Positions 21,201-30,413 of a DNA stretch of 64,000 bases are shown here, piece by piece (positions within the stretch are counted from its first letter, which is position 1; the number at the start of each line of letters is the position of its first letter). The stretch spans positions 4,049,230 through 4,113,229 of the forward strand of contig NC_087079.1 of NCBI RefSeq assembly GCF_026151205.1, written 5' to 3'. A program made the position numbers and the translations under genes. Source of the DNA: Bolinopsis microptera (lineage: Eukaryota; Ctenophora; Tentaculata; Lobata; Bolinopsidae). The notes below the pieces were generated by a model. The model made no database searches. It saw nothing but the letters and a program-made list of their open reading frames with translations, and had not been told where the DNA came from.

Positions 21201-23131
21201 TACAGTTATTTTGAAGTTATTTTGCAGTTATTTTACAGTTATTTTGCAGTTATTTTACAGTTATTTTGCAGTTATTTTGCAGTTATTTTGCAGTTATTTT
21301 GCAGTTATTTTGCAGTTATTTTACAGTTATTTTGCAGTTATTTTGCAGTTATTTTACAGTTATTTTACAGTTATTTTGCAGTTATTTTGCAGTTATTTTA
21401 CAGTTATTTTGCAGTTATTTTGCAGTTATTTTACAGTTATTTTGCAGTTATTATGCAGTTATTTTGCAGTTATTTTACAGTTATTTTGCAGTTATTTTGC
21501 AGTTATTTTACAGTTATTTTACAGTTATTTTGCAGTTATTTTGAAGTTATTTTGCAGTTATTTTACAGTTATTTTGCAGTTATTTTGCAGTTATTTTGCA
21601 GTTATTTTGAAGTTATTTTGCAGTTATTTTACAGTTATTTTGCAGTTATTTTGCAGTTATTTTGCAGTTATTTTGAAGTTATTTTGCAGTTATTTTGCAG
21701 TTATTGTCGGTTATTGGTTCTACTTTTAATGGGAAGTGCAAATCTAAAACTGAGATTGGAACTGAATAACCTGTCAAACATTTAGCTTATGTTTACATGT
21801 TAAATGTACATTTAGCTATTTTGACAAGTGCATTTAGCTATGTTAACATGTACAATGTACAATTAGCCAATGTTAACATGTACATGCTATTTCAGACTCT
21901 GTATTCTGTGATAAGATCAGTGAAGTGATATCAAGTCAAGATATTGAACAGATAATATGCTATGGTTTAGGAAGACTAAGTACCTGCAAGCTGGCTCAGT
22001 TTCAGTTTGCTGTTTTAGTAAACGTTCTACAAAAATCTCCCCAAATTCAAAAGTTTGTAATTTATCTTGTTATTTCTCAAATTTCTTATCAGCACTGTAT
22101 CTTTTGTCTGATTCCAGTGATAATAAAGCAATAATAACTCATCAATTGATCAAAAGGTTGGTTAACAGATTTACAATGTGGCTAGTGTTCTAGATGGTAC
22201 GTCCCTAATTAATTACTTTATCAGGTGTCTGGTATTTGACCCAGTACTGTCACAATCAGAGAGAACCTTCATTGCTCAGTACATGGAGGTTTTACCAGAA
22301 AACGACATGTGTGGCAGACGAGTTTTGTGTAACACACTCTTTTATATGATACACAGTAGGTATTGTAATACTGTATACTTACACATTATACATTAGTTGT
22401 AGTGTTGTAATTACTAGGCTGTGTGTACCTTCATGGCTATTGTGTTGCAGCGTGCCCCACATGACATAATAGCCGTGCCAATTATCGTTTATAAAAGTCG
22501 TACACGTGGGCACAGGGCCATGGCAATGATATTATTATTATGTATGATAAACTTTAATCCAGAAAATGTACCTTCAGTAAAAGGATGTACGATAACGTTT
22601 TGAAAAGTAACTGGGATCAGTTAAAGTACTGTGCGCTAATTGGTAATTCGTTCCAGTCTTATCTGCTTCACTCCACTACGTCTTCATTGATAAAACAGGT
22701 GAGCAAATCAGATTTAATCTTATCATATTAATTGTATTTTAATATGTATTATATCTCTATTAGATTGAAAATTATGATATTATTGTGATATTAAAGTTTT
22801 TAGAAATAAAGGATCGTTCACATATAATTAATAAGTTAATACTACTTATGCCCCCTCCACCACTCTGTTAGCCACTTTACACTATTGTGTAGAAAATAAA
22901 GGTACACAAACGGAAGGGAAATATGATTAAGGCAATGTTAACTTTCAGGTTCCCCATATTTACACATGCACAGAACATACCAAAGAAGACGAGTTACCCA
23001 AGTTCGTGAGCCATCATAACGTATTTAACAATACTGTAATCATGGAGTTCTTATCTTCGGTTGATACTGATTCTGTTTTTGTGAACACTCTTCCTGCTGA
23101 TATCTCTGAGGATGGCTTAGAGATACAGTGA
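15215..23131 (+). CDS. SRRD: SRR1-like protein, copy A (five exons)
   Basis: Exons 15215-15365, 21896-22052, 22225-22359, 22578-22698 and 22949-23131. Phases 1, 2, 2, 0 agree throughout, and the total is 248 aa. SRR1-domain signatures appear in order: ICYGLGRLSTCKLAQFQ, LVFDPVLSQSE, LPENDMCGRR, NTLFYMIH, NVLKSNW, IGNSFQSY and near the end FVSHHNVFNN. SRR1-like proteins are linked in plants to light signalling and in animals to haem and clock regulation; the biochemical activity is unknown. Exon 1 encodes a basic lysine/arginine-rich N-terminus. Intron 1 is 6.5 kb and holds the 11-bp array and the Naiad element. The exon 2 donor (AA|GTTTGT) is weak but fits length and phase. Relative to copy B, the cysteine after FYMIH is serine here. 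Confidence 0.85.
15371..15569 (+). repeat. 11-bp tandem array, left part (about 18 units)
   Basis: Head-to-tail CAGTTATTTTG units starting a few bases after the exon 1 donor of the SRR1-like gene. Variants are ACAGTTATTTT and GAAGTTATTTT. Each unit contains TTTTGCAG or TTTTACAG, a good match to a 3' splice site. It is interrupted at 15569 by the Naiad element and resumes at 20378. Confidence 0.95.
15570..16545 (-). repeat. Naiad 3' direct repeat (pLTR)
   Basis: This is the 3' part of the full element, containing the last 137 or so codons and the 3' UTR. It is repeated upstream at 19399-20374. Confidence 0.88.
16136..18877 (-). CDS. Permuted Penelope-like protein: GIY-YIG endonuclease then reverse transcriptase
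   Basis: 913 aa. A cysteine cluster at C17, C18, C23, C26 precedes a GIY-YIG nuclease (about 58-152): VIYVITCSTCKKQYVGET, R84, H88 and E138 in LLLLEDYWIEKLG. A linker of about 350 residues follows, then the RT, with KLHKNPYKARFI, the aspartate motif VYDFTTLYTRLD, GIPMGGNSSSPIADL and RYVDD (759-763), and a helical tail to the C-terminus. In canonical Penelope elements the GIY-YIG domain is C-terminal; here it is N-terminal, as in Naiad and Chlamys elements. The protein inserts element copies by nicking and reverse transcription. The ORF is intact. No in-frame TGA suggesting selenocysteine was needed to read it. Confidence 0.92.
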   Translation of the reverse strand: MNKWVTPSNVFSSTFRCCNGRGCLTCNSFNPVNTFRSSTFNNDFIFGHTNFIFNCKTNNVIYVITCSTCKKQYVGETTQPLHKRVNGHRNCVKAKSSTFLYEHFNIPGHVFSDASIQIVDYVDSDMSTDVKNDLLLLEDYWIEKLGTAFPLGLNDKKKGTGNISQDRVMNYFSGQIARYKRGRGNGKKKVQPKKSLDTIESDINRLKDNISSEHSIYKTLKCYSLSDLDTLYSLSQNNSGLIYNVCSSFCSTFSPKYHQNKSESSNREFIIVPFNCKFIDNLNLKSIFSDTSVIDLLPILIQSFTPLQIYYEYNDPISLSICNYASFLKKLSISDIKSILGSPCDCHSSPFNYPPHGHVVTGNLDIVDNVELREVLSYGCKYRIPTFKSPDEIYMSVTEAVDKFIKSKSRKYCQKEVKFSDWKEKVLSIVSNRIEYYKKNFPETFEIKENTLEKDDVKRSLKLLKSKYIICSIDKASGNFSFICKKFYVKTLVNEMGFDPNTLECIGNDTYKPCSEDETHYVNKISESLKERFNVQVEDKNLRLARIFWNPKLHKNPYKARFIAGARFCVTKQLNVQVNCCLKLLRKYFKKYCEAIYNNSGINMFWSIDSSSEFLEAIKNSDVYNIQVYDFTTLYTRLDLIEVENMINEVVDLIFSDRNRYICISKRDSNTCFFSNKTYDCHACFSQDDLKEAVQFIIYNTYVVFGGIVFIQTKGIPMGGNSSSPIADLTVGKKEFNYMKRLLQEKKMGLAKILSNNKRYVDDLSIINYLYFHKLIKDIYPNSLEMERAGSNNKIINYLDLNINISTEGLEISVYNKTDDFNFHVVSLTFPHSNIPTEVGYNVFSSQVLRYGNVSTRLDIFTSHLHKIFKILIDRGYSRDRLIKGIKRCLRKYDNVFRKFGILDDRNIIKELP
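19399..20374 (-). pseudogene. Truncated Naiad copy (upstream pLTR) with RT C-terminus
   Basis: Carries only the last 130 or so codons of the Naiad ORF (stop at 19965) plus its 3' UTR, nearly identical to 16136-16545. The 5' truncation point abuts the 11-bp array at 20375. It is a tandem remnant left by element insertion, not a separate gene. Confidence 0.87.
20378..21708 (+). repeat. 11-bp tandem array, right part (about 121 units)
   Basis: Continuation of the array at 15371: CAGTTATTTTG units with scattered GCAG, ACAG and GAAG variants in a semi-regular order. It ends at CAGTTATTGTCGG. Because 11 is not a multiple of 3, all plus-strand frames read as long pseudo-ORFs of the QLFCSYFAVIL type. 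Copy B has only about 17 units at this place, so this array expanded about eightfold in copy A or contracted in B. Confidence 0.95.
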
Positions 23132-23657
23132 AAAACCATTTTTATATAATATGCTGATGCTCGATATATACCTACCAATGTTTTGCGCCTTCTGGTAACA
23201 TTTTTGTCACGTCTACCGAATGTTAACTTGGCCAGGCCATTGTACATTTTGCTAAACAATTTAATTTTTCGTTAAAAAATGGAAGTGAGGCCCTTTGGTG
23301 TTGCTCTGACACGCTTTATCAGCTCTGTCATCATTATTTATATGGAAATGGGGATATGAAGGAGATTTTGTGTGTTATTTCTTTTCATGTATGAAATTGA
23401 TCCTGAAAGCTAACTGCTAAAGTTCATCACAAGATCGTGTCAGTGCATTGTATTCCTAAACATGATTATTGTAGATTGTTGAGTAAAAAGTCAATAATTA
23501 CTGAATATAAAGCGTTCCAACAGTTCTTCTGTAATTAATGTTAATAATGACCTTGGTTAACCAGTAACCACGAACGATCATTTTATTGTAGGTCGATGGT
23601 AAGAGGCAGACTGGACGAAATCTCATGATATTTTGCTTCAATCTGACTTCATGAACC
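23132..23657. other. SRR1-like 3' flank and 5' region of the NlpC/P60-like gene (copy A)
   Basis: No coding signal. An acceptor (TTTATTGTAG, ending about 23592) suggests a spliced 5' UTR for the next gene. Conserved in copy B (35643-36164). Confidence 0.5.
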
Positions 23658-24725
23658 ATGGGGTCAGCTCACAGCAAAAAGGAGCATTCAATTTCAGATG
23701 AGGTATTTGTAAATGAGTCATTAAATAATATTAATGTTAATGAGGGATGTCTCAATTTAGACGAAGAACTCAACATTGCAGAGAGAATTTTCGGAGTCGA
23801 ATATGAAAAGATAATTGACAGAATTTTTGTAACTCACGTGACTGTTGGAAGACAATGGTCCTGGCCTACAGTTGATTATGTTTATTTTGTGATTCTAAAG
23901 ACGAATTGTGGAGTATTGATATCTCTCGAGAAGCAGCAAGATGGTACCTCTTCCATTGAGTTTAGGAGAAAATTATTTCGATCTTATGGATATGACTTTA
24001 AAGTTTACGATGTTATTGAAGACAGTAAATCCAGCTATCCCTTTAGTTGCTTGATAGACCTTTTAAAGGAAATGTTAATTACTTGCAGTGCTTTTAATGA
24101 CAAAGACTTTGCAAAGATAATTTTTGATGAGATAAGCCAACCAGATAAGCCTAGCCATTTCAAATTAAATCCGCATCTTAACGTGGCTAAGAGTGTTTTC
24201 GGCTACAATTATAAAAGTATTGTTAACGGCACGACTGTAACTCATGTTTATGTCTACAAATGTCCACTAGAAGGCATATACAGAAGTTCAACTGCTTCTA
24301 TAAGAGAACGAATTGGGAGACAATGGACTTCAGTTGATTATCATGCATTTGTGGTGCTGAAGACAAGTTGTGGTGTAAGTCTATCCCTCGAAAAGCAGCG
24401 AGACGGAATTTACATCGGGAGAAGCATAAGATGTGATGATGTGGTTGAAGGTATGCGACCATCTACTCGGAAAGGTCCTGTCGACCTTGAGATTGAAGAT
24501 AGCTCTGACTATCCTTTCATACATTTGTTAGGTTATCTGGATGCAATTGTGGAGGATTGTAGCGATTACAGTGTAACAGATCAAAACTGCCAAGACTTTG
24601 CAAAGAGAATTTTCGATAAGATTGCTTTGAGGAAAACTTGGAAATACACTCGACCAAAAGAGTATCTTTATAAAACAGTAATAATATTTGGAATGCAGTT
24701 CCTTATCATGTTTTTTTGGTCCTGA
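23658..24725 (+). CDS. Two-repeat NlpC/P60-LRAT-like protein, copy A
   Basis: 355 aa in one coding exon. Two homologous repeats (about 36-160 and 172-323) share LNIAERIFGVEY / LNVAKSVFGYNY, VTVGRQW / IGRQW, FVILKTNCGVLISLEKQQDG / FVVLKTSCGVSLSLEKQRDG, YPFSCLIDLL / YPFIHLLGYL and DFAKIIFDEI / DFAKRIFDKI. Repeat 2 keeps a histidine (H229, DYHAFVVLK) and a cysteine in QNCQDFAK (C311), the H and NC spacing seen in permuted NlpC/P60 folds such as LRAT. Repeat 1 has Y and D at these places and is probably inactive. The N-terminus MGSAHSKK is a possible myristoylation site, and a hydrophobic segment (338-354) ends the protein. Fold assignment is an inference; I do not recognise a named family. Confidence 0.72.
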   Translation: MGSAHSKKEHSISDEVFVNESLNNINVNEGCLNLDEELNIAERIFGVEYEKIIDRIFVTHVTVGRQWSWPTVDYVYFVILKTNCGVLISLEKQQDGTSSIEFRRKLFRSYGYDFKVYDVIEDSKSSYPFSCLIDLLKEMLITCSAFNDKDFAKIIFDEISQPDKPSHFKLNPHLNVAKSVFGYNYKSIVNGTTVTHVYVYKCPLEGIYRSSTASIRERIGRQWTSVDYHAFVVLKTSCGVSLSLEKQRDGIYIGRSIRCDDVVEGMRPSTRKGPVDLEIEDSSDYPFIHLLGYLDAIVEDCSDYSVTDQNCQDFAKRIFDKIALRKTWKYTRPKEYLYKTVIIFGMQFLIMFFWS

Positions 24726-25034
24726 AGACATTTTGCGACAAATGTAAAATGTACATGTACTACCTTAATTTTTACAGATTTTTAGTTATATTTTTAAAAT
24801 TTTTTTATAAGAATATTTTTTTAGTTTGGTTCGTTTAAAGATTTTATCCATGTTTTTAATTTTGATTAGAAATTATTATCATAACTTATGTTATTCATTA
24901 ATGAGTAAATTTTTTGAAGTTTTAGTGGACGTTAAATAGTTCTTCATATCACGTTCTGTCACCGGGGTTGTTGGATTCTTTTTTACCTAATATGTTTATT
25001 GTTCATAATTTTTGATGATTCCGTAAATACGGCC
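24726..25034. other. 3' flank of NlpC/P60-like gene
   Basis: AT-rich 3' UTR and spacer up to the copia target site (AATTC at 25035). Matches copy B at 37233-37540 almost base for base. Confidence 0.5.
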
Positions 25035-25039
25035 AATTC

Positions 25040-25172
25040 TGTTAATCTTATATACCATTTACAGGATGGCAGAAACTCCAGGAGGCTTTGTCTGACTTGA
25101 TTTGTATTCCTCGTTTGAAGTTTATGTTTCTATCATCCACTAGTGTTACTGTCTCACTTTATTGAATTAAAA
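25040..25172 (+). repeat. Copia 5' LTR
   Basis: 133 bp, very short for an LTR. It contains TATATA near its start. The ORF ATG lies only 13 nt downstream of its end. Confidence 0.93.
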
Positions 25173-25185
25173 GTGATAGCAGGAA

Positions 25186-28100
25186 ATGTCGGAAAATCAA
25201 GTGAACAGTAGTGGACCACCTATCCCTAAGTTAGGAGATTCTTATCTTTTGTTCAAGAAAGAAGTGAAATTGTGGTCGGCAACCACATTGATCGAAGAAA
25301 AGCGTCAAGCAGGATGTATTGTTTTTATGTTACCTCAGAAGGCTAAGTCTGAGGCAGTGGAAGTTCCACTTGAAGTATTACAAAATGGCAGAACAGACAC
25401 AGTAGAAGGTGCTGAAGTAAAGACATCGGGATTAGACTGCCTCCTGGAGGTCCTTGATGGAATTTATCTTGAAGATTTGGCTAAGGAAAAGTTCAAGACT
25501 TATGACATGTTCAGAAAGTTAAGTCGGGAAGGAAGCCAAGATGTCAAGGAGTTTATTTCGTCATTCGAAAAAGTTGTAAAACGAATGGAAGAGCATGATA
25601 TTAAGCTTCCACAACCTGTTCTAGCGTATGAATTACTTAGAAGTTGTAATGTTAGTGATTACAAGTATTCTGTTGCCATTACTATGTGTGGCGACTTAAC
25701 ATACACTAACATGAAAGAAACGATAAAGAAGATCACAACTATGAAAGATCCAGAAAGTTCACACCAGAGAATGATTGGTGTAGTTAAAGAAGACTCTACA
25801 TTTTATACTGGTAACTCCTGTATTGAAAATCAGTTTAATATGTATGATGAATACGAAAATGAAAATGAAGTACTGAATGCTCAGGAAATGGAGCAGCATG
25901 CATATTACAGCCAAGGAAGAAGTGGCTATTCGGGAAGAGGATACCGGGGATATGGCTTTAGAAGAGGAAATGGTAGAGGAGCCAGAGGATACCGACAACA
26001 GAATCAACAGCAGGAAAGTCAACATCAGGTAGCTGCGGGTGTCAGAAGTGACAGAAAAATGAACCCAACAGACAAATATGGGCGGCATTTTACTTGTAAT
26101 GTTTGCAAGTCGATTTACCACTTTTCTAGAGATTGTCCAGAACGCCGCAGAATAAACAAAAGTGGAAATCAGGTAACGAGTGAGAATGTAAATCTCTTTA
26201 TGAATGCTCCTGCCCAAGAAGAGAACTCAAATGTTATGGACCAATTTACCAGTGACAACTTTGGGTTAGCAGTTCTTGACAGTGGATGCAACAAAACGGT
26301 TTGTGGAAAGGAATGGTTGAAAGTCTATCTTCAGTCGCTGTCTCCAGAAGATTTCATTAAGGTGTGCTATGAAGAGAAACATGTATCGTTTAAATTTGGA
26401 GATAATGCACCATCAAAGTCAAGGACATGCTGCACATTCCCAGCCGTTGTATGTGACAAACAGGTGAACATTGTGGCACAAGTTGTTGATGATCAGATTC
26501 CATTACTGATTAGCAAACAGTCAATGAAAGATGCTAGAATGGTATTGGACTTTGGAGATGACACAGTGAAGGCTTTTGGTGTAAAGCAGAAAATCATCTT
26601 CAATGAATCAGGACACTGTAGCATCCCTCTGAGCAAGAATACTATCCATCAACAAGTCTGCTTATGTAAATCAGGAGAGGAAATTGTAAACCTGACCATG
26701 GAAAGTACTGACAAAAGAAAGATAGCGATTAAGCTACATAAGCAATTCGCCCATCCCCCACCTGAAAAGTTAAAGTCACTCTTAAGAACAGCAGGACAGC
26801 TTACCAAGGAAATTGCTCGAGAGATTGACACAGTATCGTCTAACTGTGATGTGTGCAAGAGATACAAGCGACCGAATAATCGTCCAGTAGTCTGTATGCC
26901 TTTAGCCAAAGACTTCAATGATACCGTTGCCATGGATATTAAGGTGTACGACAAGAATAAAAACATTTACATCCAGCACATGATTGACCATAAAACCAGA
27001 TTCTCTGCTGCAAAAGTTATCAGGTCAAAAGACAAGGAAACCATTGTGGAAAGTGTCTTTACACACTGGATCAACACTTTTGGACCACCGAAGAAGTTCA
27101 TGAGTGACAATGGAGGGGAATATGTTAACAAAAGTTTTGTTGACCTCTGTGAGAAATTCAACGTTCATATCATCACTACTGGAGCTGAAGCACCTTGGAG
27201 CAATGCCCTTGTAGAACGGCACCATGCCCTTTTGTCTAACAGTATGATAAAGATCATGGAAGATACTAAATGCTCAGTTGAAGTTGCTTTAGCATGGGCC
27301 TGTCATGCCAAGAACACTTTGGCAAATGTAAATGGTTTCTCGCCATATCAGTTAATCTTTGGCAAACATCCATCTCTCACTTCTATTGATGATCCCTATG
27401 CTAGTCCAACGATTGTTGAAGATGAGAGTCCAAGTGAAACTGTTGCCAAGAACATCTCTGCCATCTACAGTGCTCGAAAAAGAATGATGGAAAGCGAAGC
27501 TAGTGAGATGATCAGACGAGCCATTAGATCAAAAACTAGAGAAGTGTACACTGATGAGATACAGTCGGGTGATATGGTATACTACAAAAGAAATGATGAT
27601 AAGCGATGGCGAGGACCAGGAACAGTTATAGGTGTGGACAAGAAAGTTGTAGTTGTAAGACATGGTGGGTATATTGTTCGATGCCACCGGATTCATGTTG
27701 TCAATGTAAATGAACTGTACTCAAAAGATGTTTCCGAAGTAAGTGGGACCGATCCACCAGATGAGCCTAATCCCACTGTTGAAGAATTTTACAATGCAAC
27801 TCAAATGCTGAAAAATGATGTTCTGTTGAACGCTTTCGATATTGCTCCTGCTGAAGAGGATGATAATAATACTGTAAGCACAGATAATATACCACAAAGC
27901 AACGAAACTAATGTAGAGGAATCAATGTCTACAAAGGAGCAGAAGTTCTGCAAAGCTAAGTCAAAGTATGAGAAGAAGAAGGTCAGTATCGAAGTGTTAA
28001 ACACTGACCCCTATAAGTCACAGAAGACTGACGAAATCGAAAAATGGAAGCAAAACAATGTGTATGAAGAGGTTGAGGCTCACGAAGTAGATAATCAGTT

Positions 28101-29478
28101 TGTCCCCATTTCGACAAGGTGGGTCACAAATGACAATGGTCATAAGAAAAAGGCCCGTTTGGTAGCTCGAGGTTTTGAGGAAATTCCTCTTGATAGTACC
28201 GAAAGAGTCAGTCCTACTTGTCGAAAAGAATCTCTAAGACTTCTATTCACAGTAGCAGCATCAATGAAGTGGCCTATTCATTCTCTTGATATAACCTCAG
28301 CATTTCTACAAGGTAAACCAATTGAGCGACTAGTTTATCTTACCCCTCCAAAGGAATGCTATAAACCAGGAATACTGTGGAAGCTGAACAAATGTGTTTA
28401 TGGACTGTCAGATGCTGCAAAGATGTGGTACAGAAATGTAAAAGACCACAGTGAACAAGCTGGTTTAAGGAAATGTTTATATGATGATGCTCTGTTCTTT
28501 TCAAGAGTTGACAAAGAAGATCTTGCAGGAATAATGACTGTACATGTAGATGACTTCATCTATGCAGGGACCAAAGGTTTTGAGTCTAATATTCACAAAG
28601 ATGTGCTGCATGGATTTGAGATTAAGTCACAGGAAGCATCGCGATTCACATATCTTGGACTTGAGGTGGAACAAGATCCAATCTCATATGAAATCACTGT
28701 TGGACAGTCAGATTATATCAGTGCTTTAAAGACCATAGGACTATCAAGTAACAGAAGAAGCCAGAAAACACATGCTCTGACTCACGAAGAGTATGTACAG
28801 TACAGATCAGGTGTTGGACAACTTATCTGGTTATCTGTCCAAACCAGACCAGATATTTCGTTTGATGCTTGTCAGTTGAGCAATAATCTGAAAGATCCCA
28901 ACGTCTCAGACATAATGCTTCACAACAAGATAGTCAAAAAGCTTAAAACTGATGAAGATGCCCCACTGACCTTCAGAGAACTGCCTAACATAAAGAATGG
29001 AGTAAGACTACTTACATACAGTGATGCATCGTTTGGAAATCTTAGTAACAATGGTAGTCAGTGTGGGTATCTGATACTTATTTCGGATAAAGATGGTAGA
29101 GTCAAAAACCCTGTCTGTTGGAAATCTGTAAAGTTGGACAGAGTCTGTTACAGTACTTTAGCCGCTGAAAGCCTTGCACTCCTGAAAGCGGCTGATCACA
29201 CCATTTTTATTCAGCAAACACTACAACAAATACTGGGAGATTCTTTAAATGTGACCATAGACTGTTTTATTGACAATAAAGGACTTCTAGAGCTTGTACA
29301 GAAGACAAAGGACCCCATTGAAAAAAGACTGATAGTTACCATGGCATCACTAAGGGAAATGGTTGAGAAGGGTGAAATAACTGTTAACTTTATGCCCTCA
29401 AGGACGATGCCTGCTGATGTTTTGACTAAGAGAGGGCCTAGTTCTCAAAGTCTGCGTATGTGTTTTGAGAGGGACTAG
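25186..29478 (+). CDS. Copia gag-pol polyprotein
   Basis: 1430 aa in one frame. Gag spans about 1-290, with an RG/GY-rich stretch (243-270). A CCHC zinc knuckle is at C304, C307, H312, C317. The aspartic protease has LDSG at 364-367. The GAG-pre-integrase HHCC region lies near 515-565. The integrase has D584 in MDIKVYD, D641 in SDNGGEY and E in VERHH about 35 residues later. The RT (RVT_2) begins near ISTRWV and has HVDD at 1120-1123. The RNase H has YSDASFGN near 1280. The order protease-integrase-RT-RNase H defines Ty1/copia. The polyprotein is cut into capsid, protease, integrase and RT, which copy element RNA and integrate the DNA. No stop or frameshift is seen, so the copy may be active. 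Confidence 0.95.
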   Translation: MSENQVNSSGPPIPKLGDSYLLFKKEVKLWSATTLIEEKRQAGCIVFMLPQKAKSEAVEVPLEVLQNGRTDTVEGAEVKTSGLDCLLEVLDGIYLEDLAKEKFKTYDMFRKLSREGSQDVKEFISSFEKVVKRMEEHDIKLPQPVLAYELLRSCNVSDYKYSVAITMCGDLTYTNMKETIKKITTMKDPESSHQRMIGVVKEDSTFYTGNSCIENQFNMYDEYENENEVLNAQEMEQHAYYSQGRSGYSGRGYRGYGFRRGNGRGARGYRQQNQQQESQHQVAAGVRSDRKMNPTDKYGRHFTCNVCKSIYHFSRDCPERRRINKSGNQVTSENVNLFMNAPAQEENSNVMDQFTSDNFGLAVLDSGCNKTVCGKEWLKVYLQSLSPEDFIKVCYEEKHVSFKFGDNAPSKSRTCCTFPAVVCDKQVNIVAQVVDDQIPLLISKQSMKDARMVLDFGDDTVKAFGVKQKIIFNESGHCSIPLSKNTIHQQVCLCKSGEEIVNLTMESTDKRKIAIKLHKQFAHPPPEKLKSLLRTAGQLTKEIAREIDTVSSNCDVCKRYKRPNNRPVVCMPLAKDFNDTVAMDIKVYDKNKNIYIQHMIDHKTRFSAAKVIRSKDKETIVESVFTHWINTFGPPKKFMSDNGGEYVNKSFVDLCEKFNVHIITTGAEAPWSNALVERHHALLSNSMIKIMEDTKCSVEVALAWACHAKNTLANVNGFSPYQLIFGKHPSLTSIDDPYASPTIVEDESPSETVAKNISAIYSARKRMMESEASEMIRRAIRSKTREVYTDEIQSGDMVYYKRNDDKRWRGPGTVIGVDKKVVVVRHGGYIVRCHRIHVVNVNELYSKDVSEVSGTDPPDEPNPTVEEFYNATQMLKNDVLLNAFDIAPAEEDDNNTVSTDNIPQSNETNVEESMSTKEQKFCKAKSKYEKKKVSIEVLNTDPYKSQKTDEIEKWKQNNVYEEVEAHEVDNQFVPISTRWVTNDNGHKKKARLVARGFEEIPLDSTERVSPTCRKESLRLLFTVAASMKWPIHSLDITSAFLQGKPIERLVYLTPPKECYKPGILWKLNKCVYGLSDAAKMWYRNVKDHSEQAGLRKCLYDDALFFSRVDKEDLAGIMTVHVDDFIYAGTKGFESNIHKDVLHGFEIKSQEASRFTYLGLEVEQDPISYEITVGQSDYISALKTIGLSSNRRSQKTHALTHEEYVQYRSGVGQLIWLSVQTRPDISFDACQLSNNLKDPNVSDIMLHNKIVKKLKTDEDAPLTFRELPNIKNGVRLLTYSDASFGNLSNNGSQCGYLILISDKDGRVKNPVCWKSVKLDRVCYSTLAAESLALLKAADHTIFIQQTLQQILGDSLNVTIDCFIDNKGLLELVQKTKDPIEKRLIVTMASLREMVEKGEITVNFMPSRTMPADVLTKRGPSSQSLRMCFERD

Positions 29479-30280
29479 TATTTTTAAAGAGTGAACATCG
29501 AATTTATTTTTTATTTATGGATTTATCATTTATATTTTTAGCTTTTTCATACATTTTAATGTCATTTTTGTTTTGAGTCAGAATCTTTATTTTTTACTTT
29601 TGCAGATTAGTTTTTAAAATCAGTGCGTGTGAGTTTCATGGGATTTTTAAAGTGCAAACTAAGTTATTTGACTAGTTTTGCTATGTTTATAAAAATGTTT
29701 ACTTAAAAAAAAAAAAAAAAAAAAAAAAAATAATAATAATAATAATTTAAAGACCGAAGTCCCGGCCAATAGCCTGGTTCCCCTGGGTTGTTGTAAAATG
29801 ATAATATATAAATCCGAAGTCCCGGTCAGTAACCTGAACTGTGTTTAGGATAACTGAAAAAAAAAAAAAAGAAAAAAAAAAAAAAAAAATGAAAAGGGGA
29901 TATATATTAGTCAGTTGAGACACCTGTTTAACCTCCCTCTGAAGTCCTCCTTTATGAGGCAGCCTTTTAGCCTGCATAACTCTTTGTGGAGCTGGTATTG
30001 ATTTGTTTGTTTTGGTTCATTACCACTGGCTTTTAAGTTAGTTGAGAGGATTGCATAATCTATCCTCATATCACACCCATCTCATTTAATCATCATTCAC
30101 ATATGGCCATTTATACACAGAAGAAAGAAGATTTATAAAGATCTACAGAAGAAGCATTTCTAAACAGCTGCCAACGCCTAACGAATAAGTTCTCCTGCTA
30201 CATGTTCTGGTATCCGTGAAGATCGCCTAATAAAGCCGGATACCGTGAAGAAACAGAAAGAAAAACTAAAAGAGGACTGA
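29479..30280. other. Copia internal 3' non-coding region with A-tracts
   Basis: 800 nt between the pol stop and the 3' LTR. It contains two A-rich tracts (29705-29731 followed by a TAA run, and 29858-29889) and two diverged copies of a CCGAAGTCCCGGxCAxTAxCCTG segment (29755 and 29814). Confidence 0.6.
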
Positions 30281-30413
30281 TGTTAATCTTATATACCATT
30301 TACAGGATGGCAGAAACTCCAGGAGGCTTTGTCTGACTTGATTTGTATTCCTCGTTTGAAGTTTATGTTTCTATCATCCACTAGTGTTACTGTCTCACTT
30401 TATTGAATTAAAA
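30281..30413 (+). repeat. Copia 3' LTR
   Basis: Same 133 bp as 25040-25172; no difference seen by eye. The AATTC duplication follows. Confidence 0.93.

Noticed and set aside
15366-21785. Long ORFs reading QLFCSYFAVIL repeats (up to 447 codons) in several plus-strand frames
   Set aside because: They are produced by the 11-bp array, which has a 33-bp coding period in every frame and lies in an intron. Not genes.
23014-23259. Minus-strand ORF duplicated at 35525-35767
   Set aside because: Antisense to the last SRR1-like exon; conserved only because the segment is duplicated.
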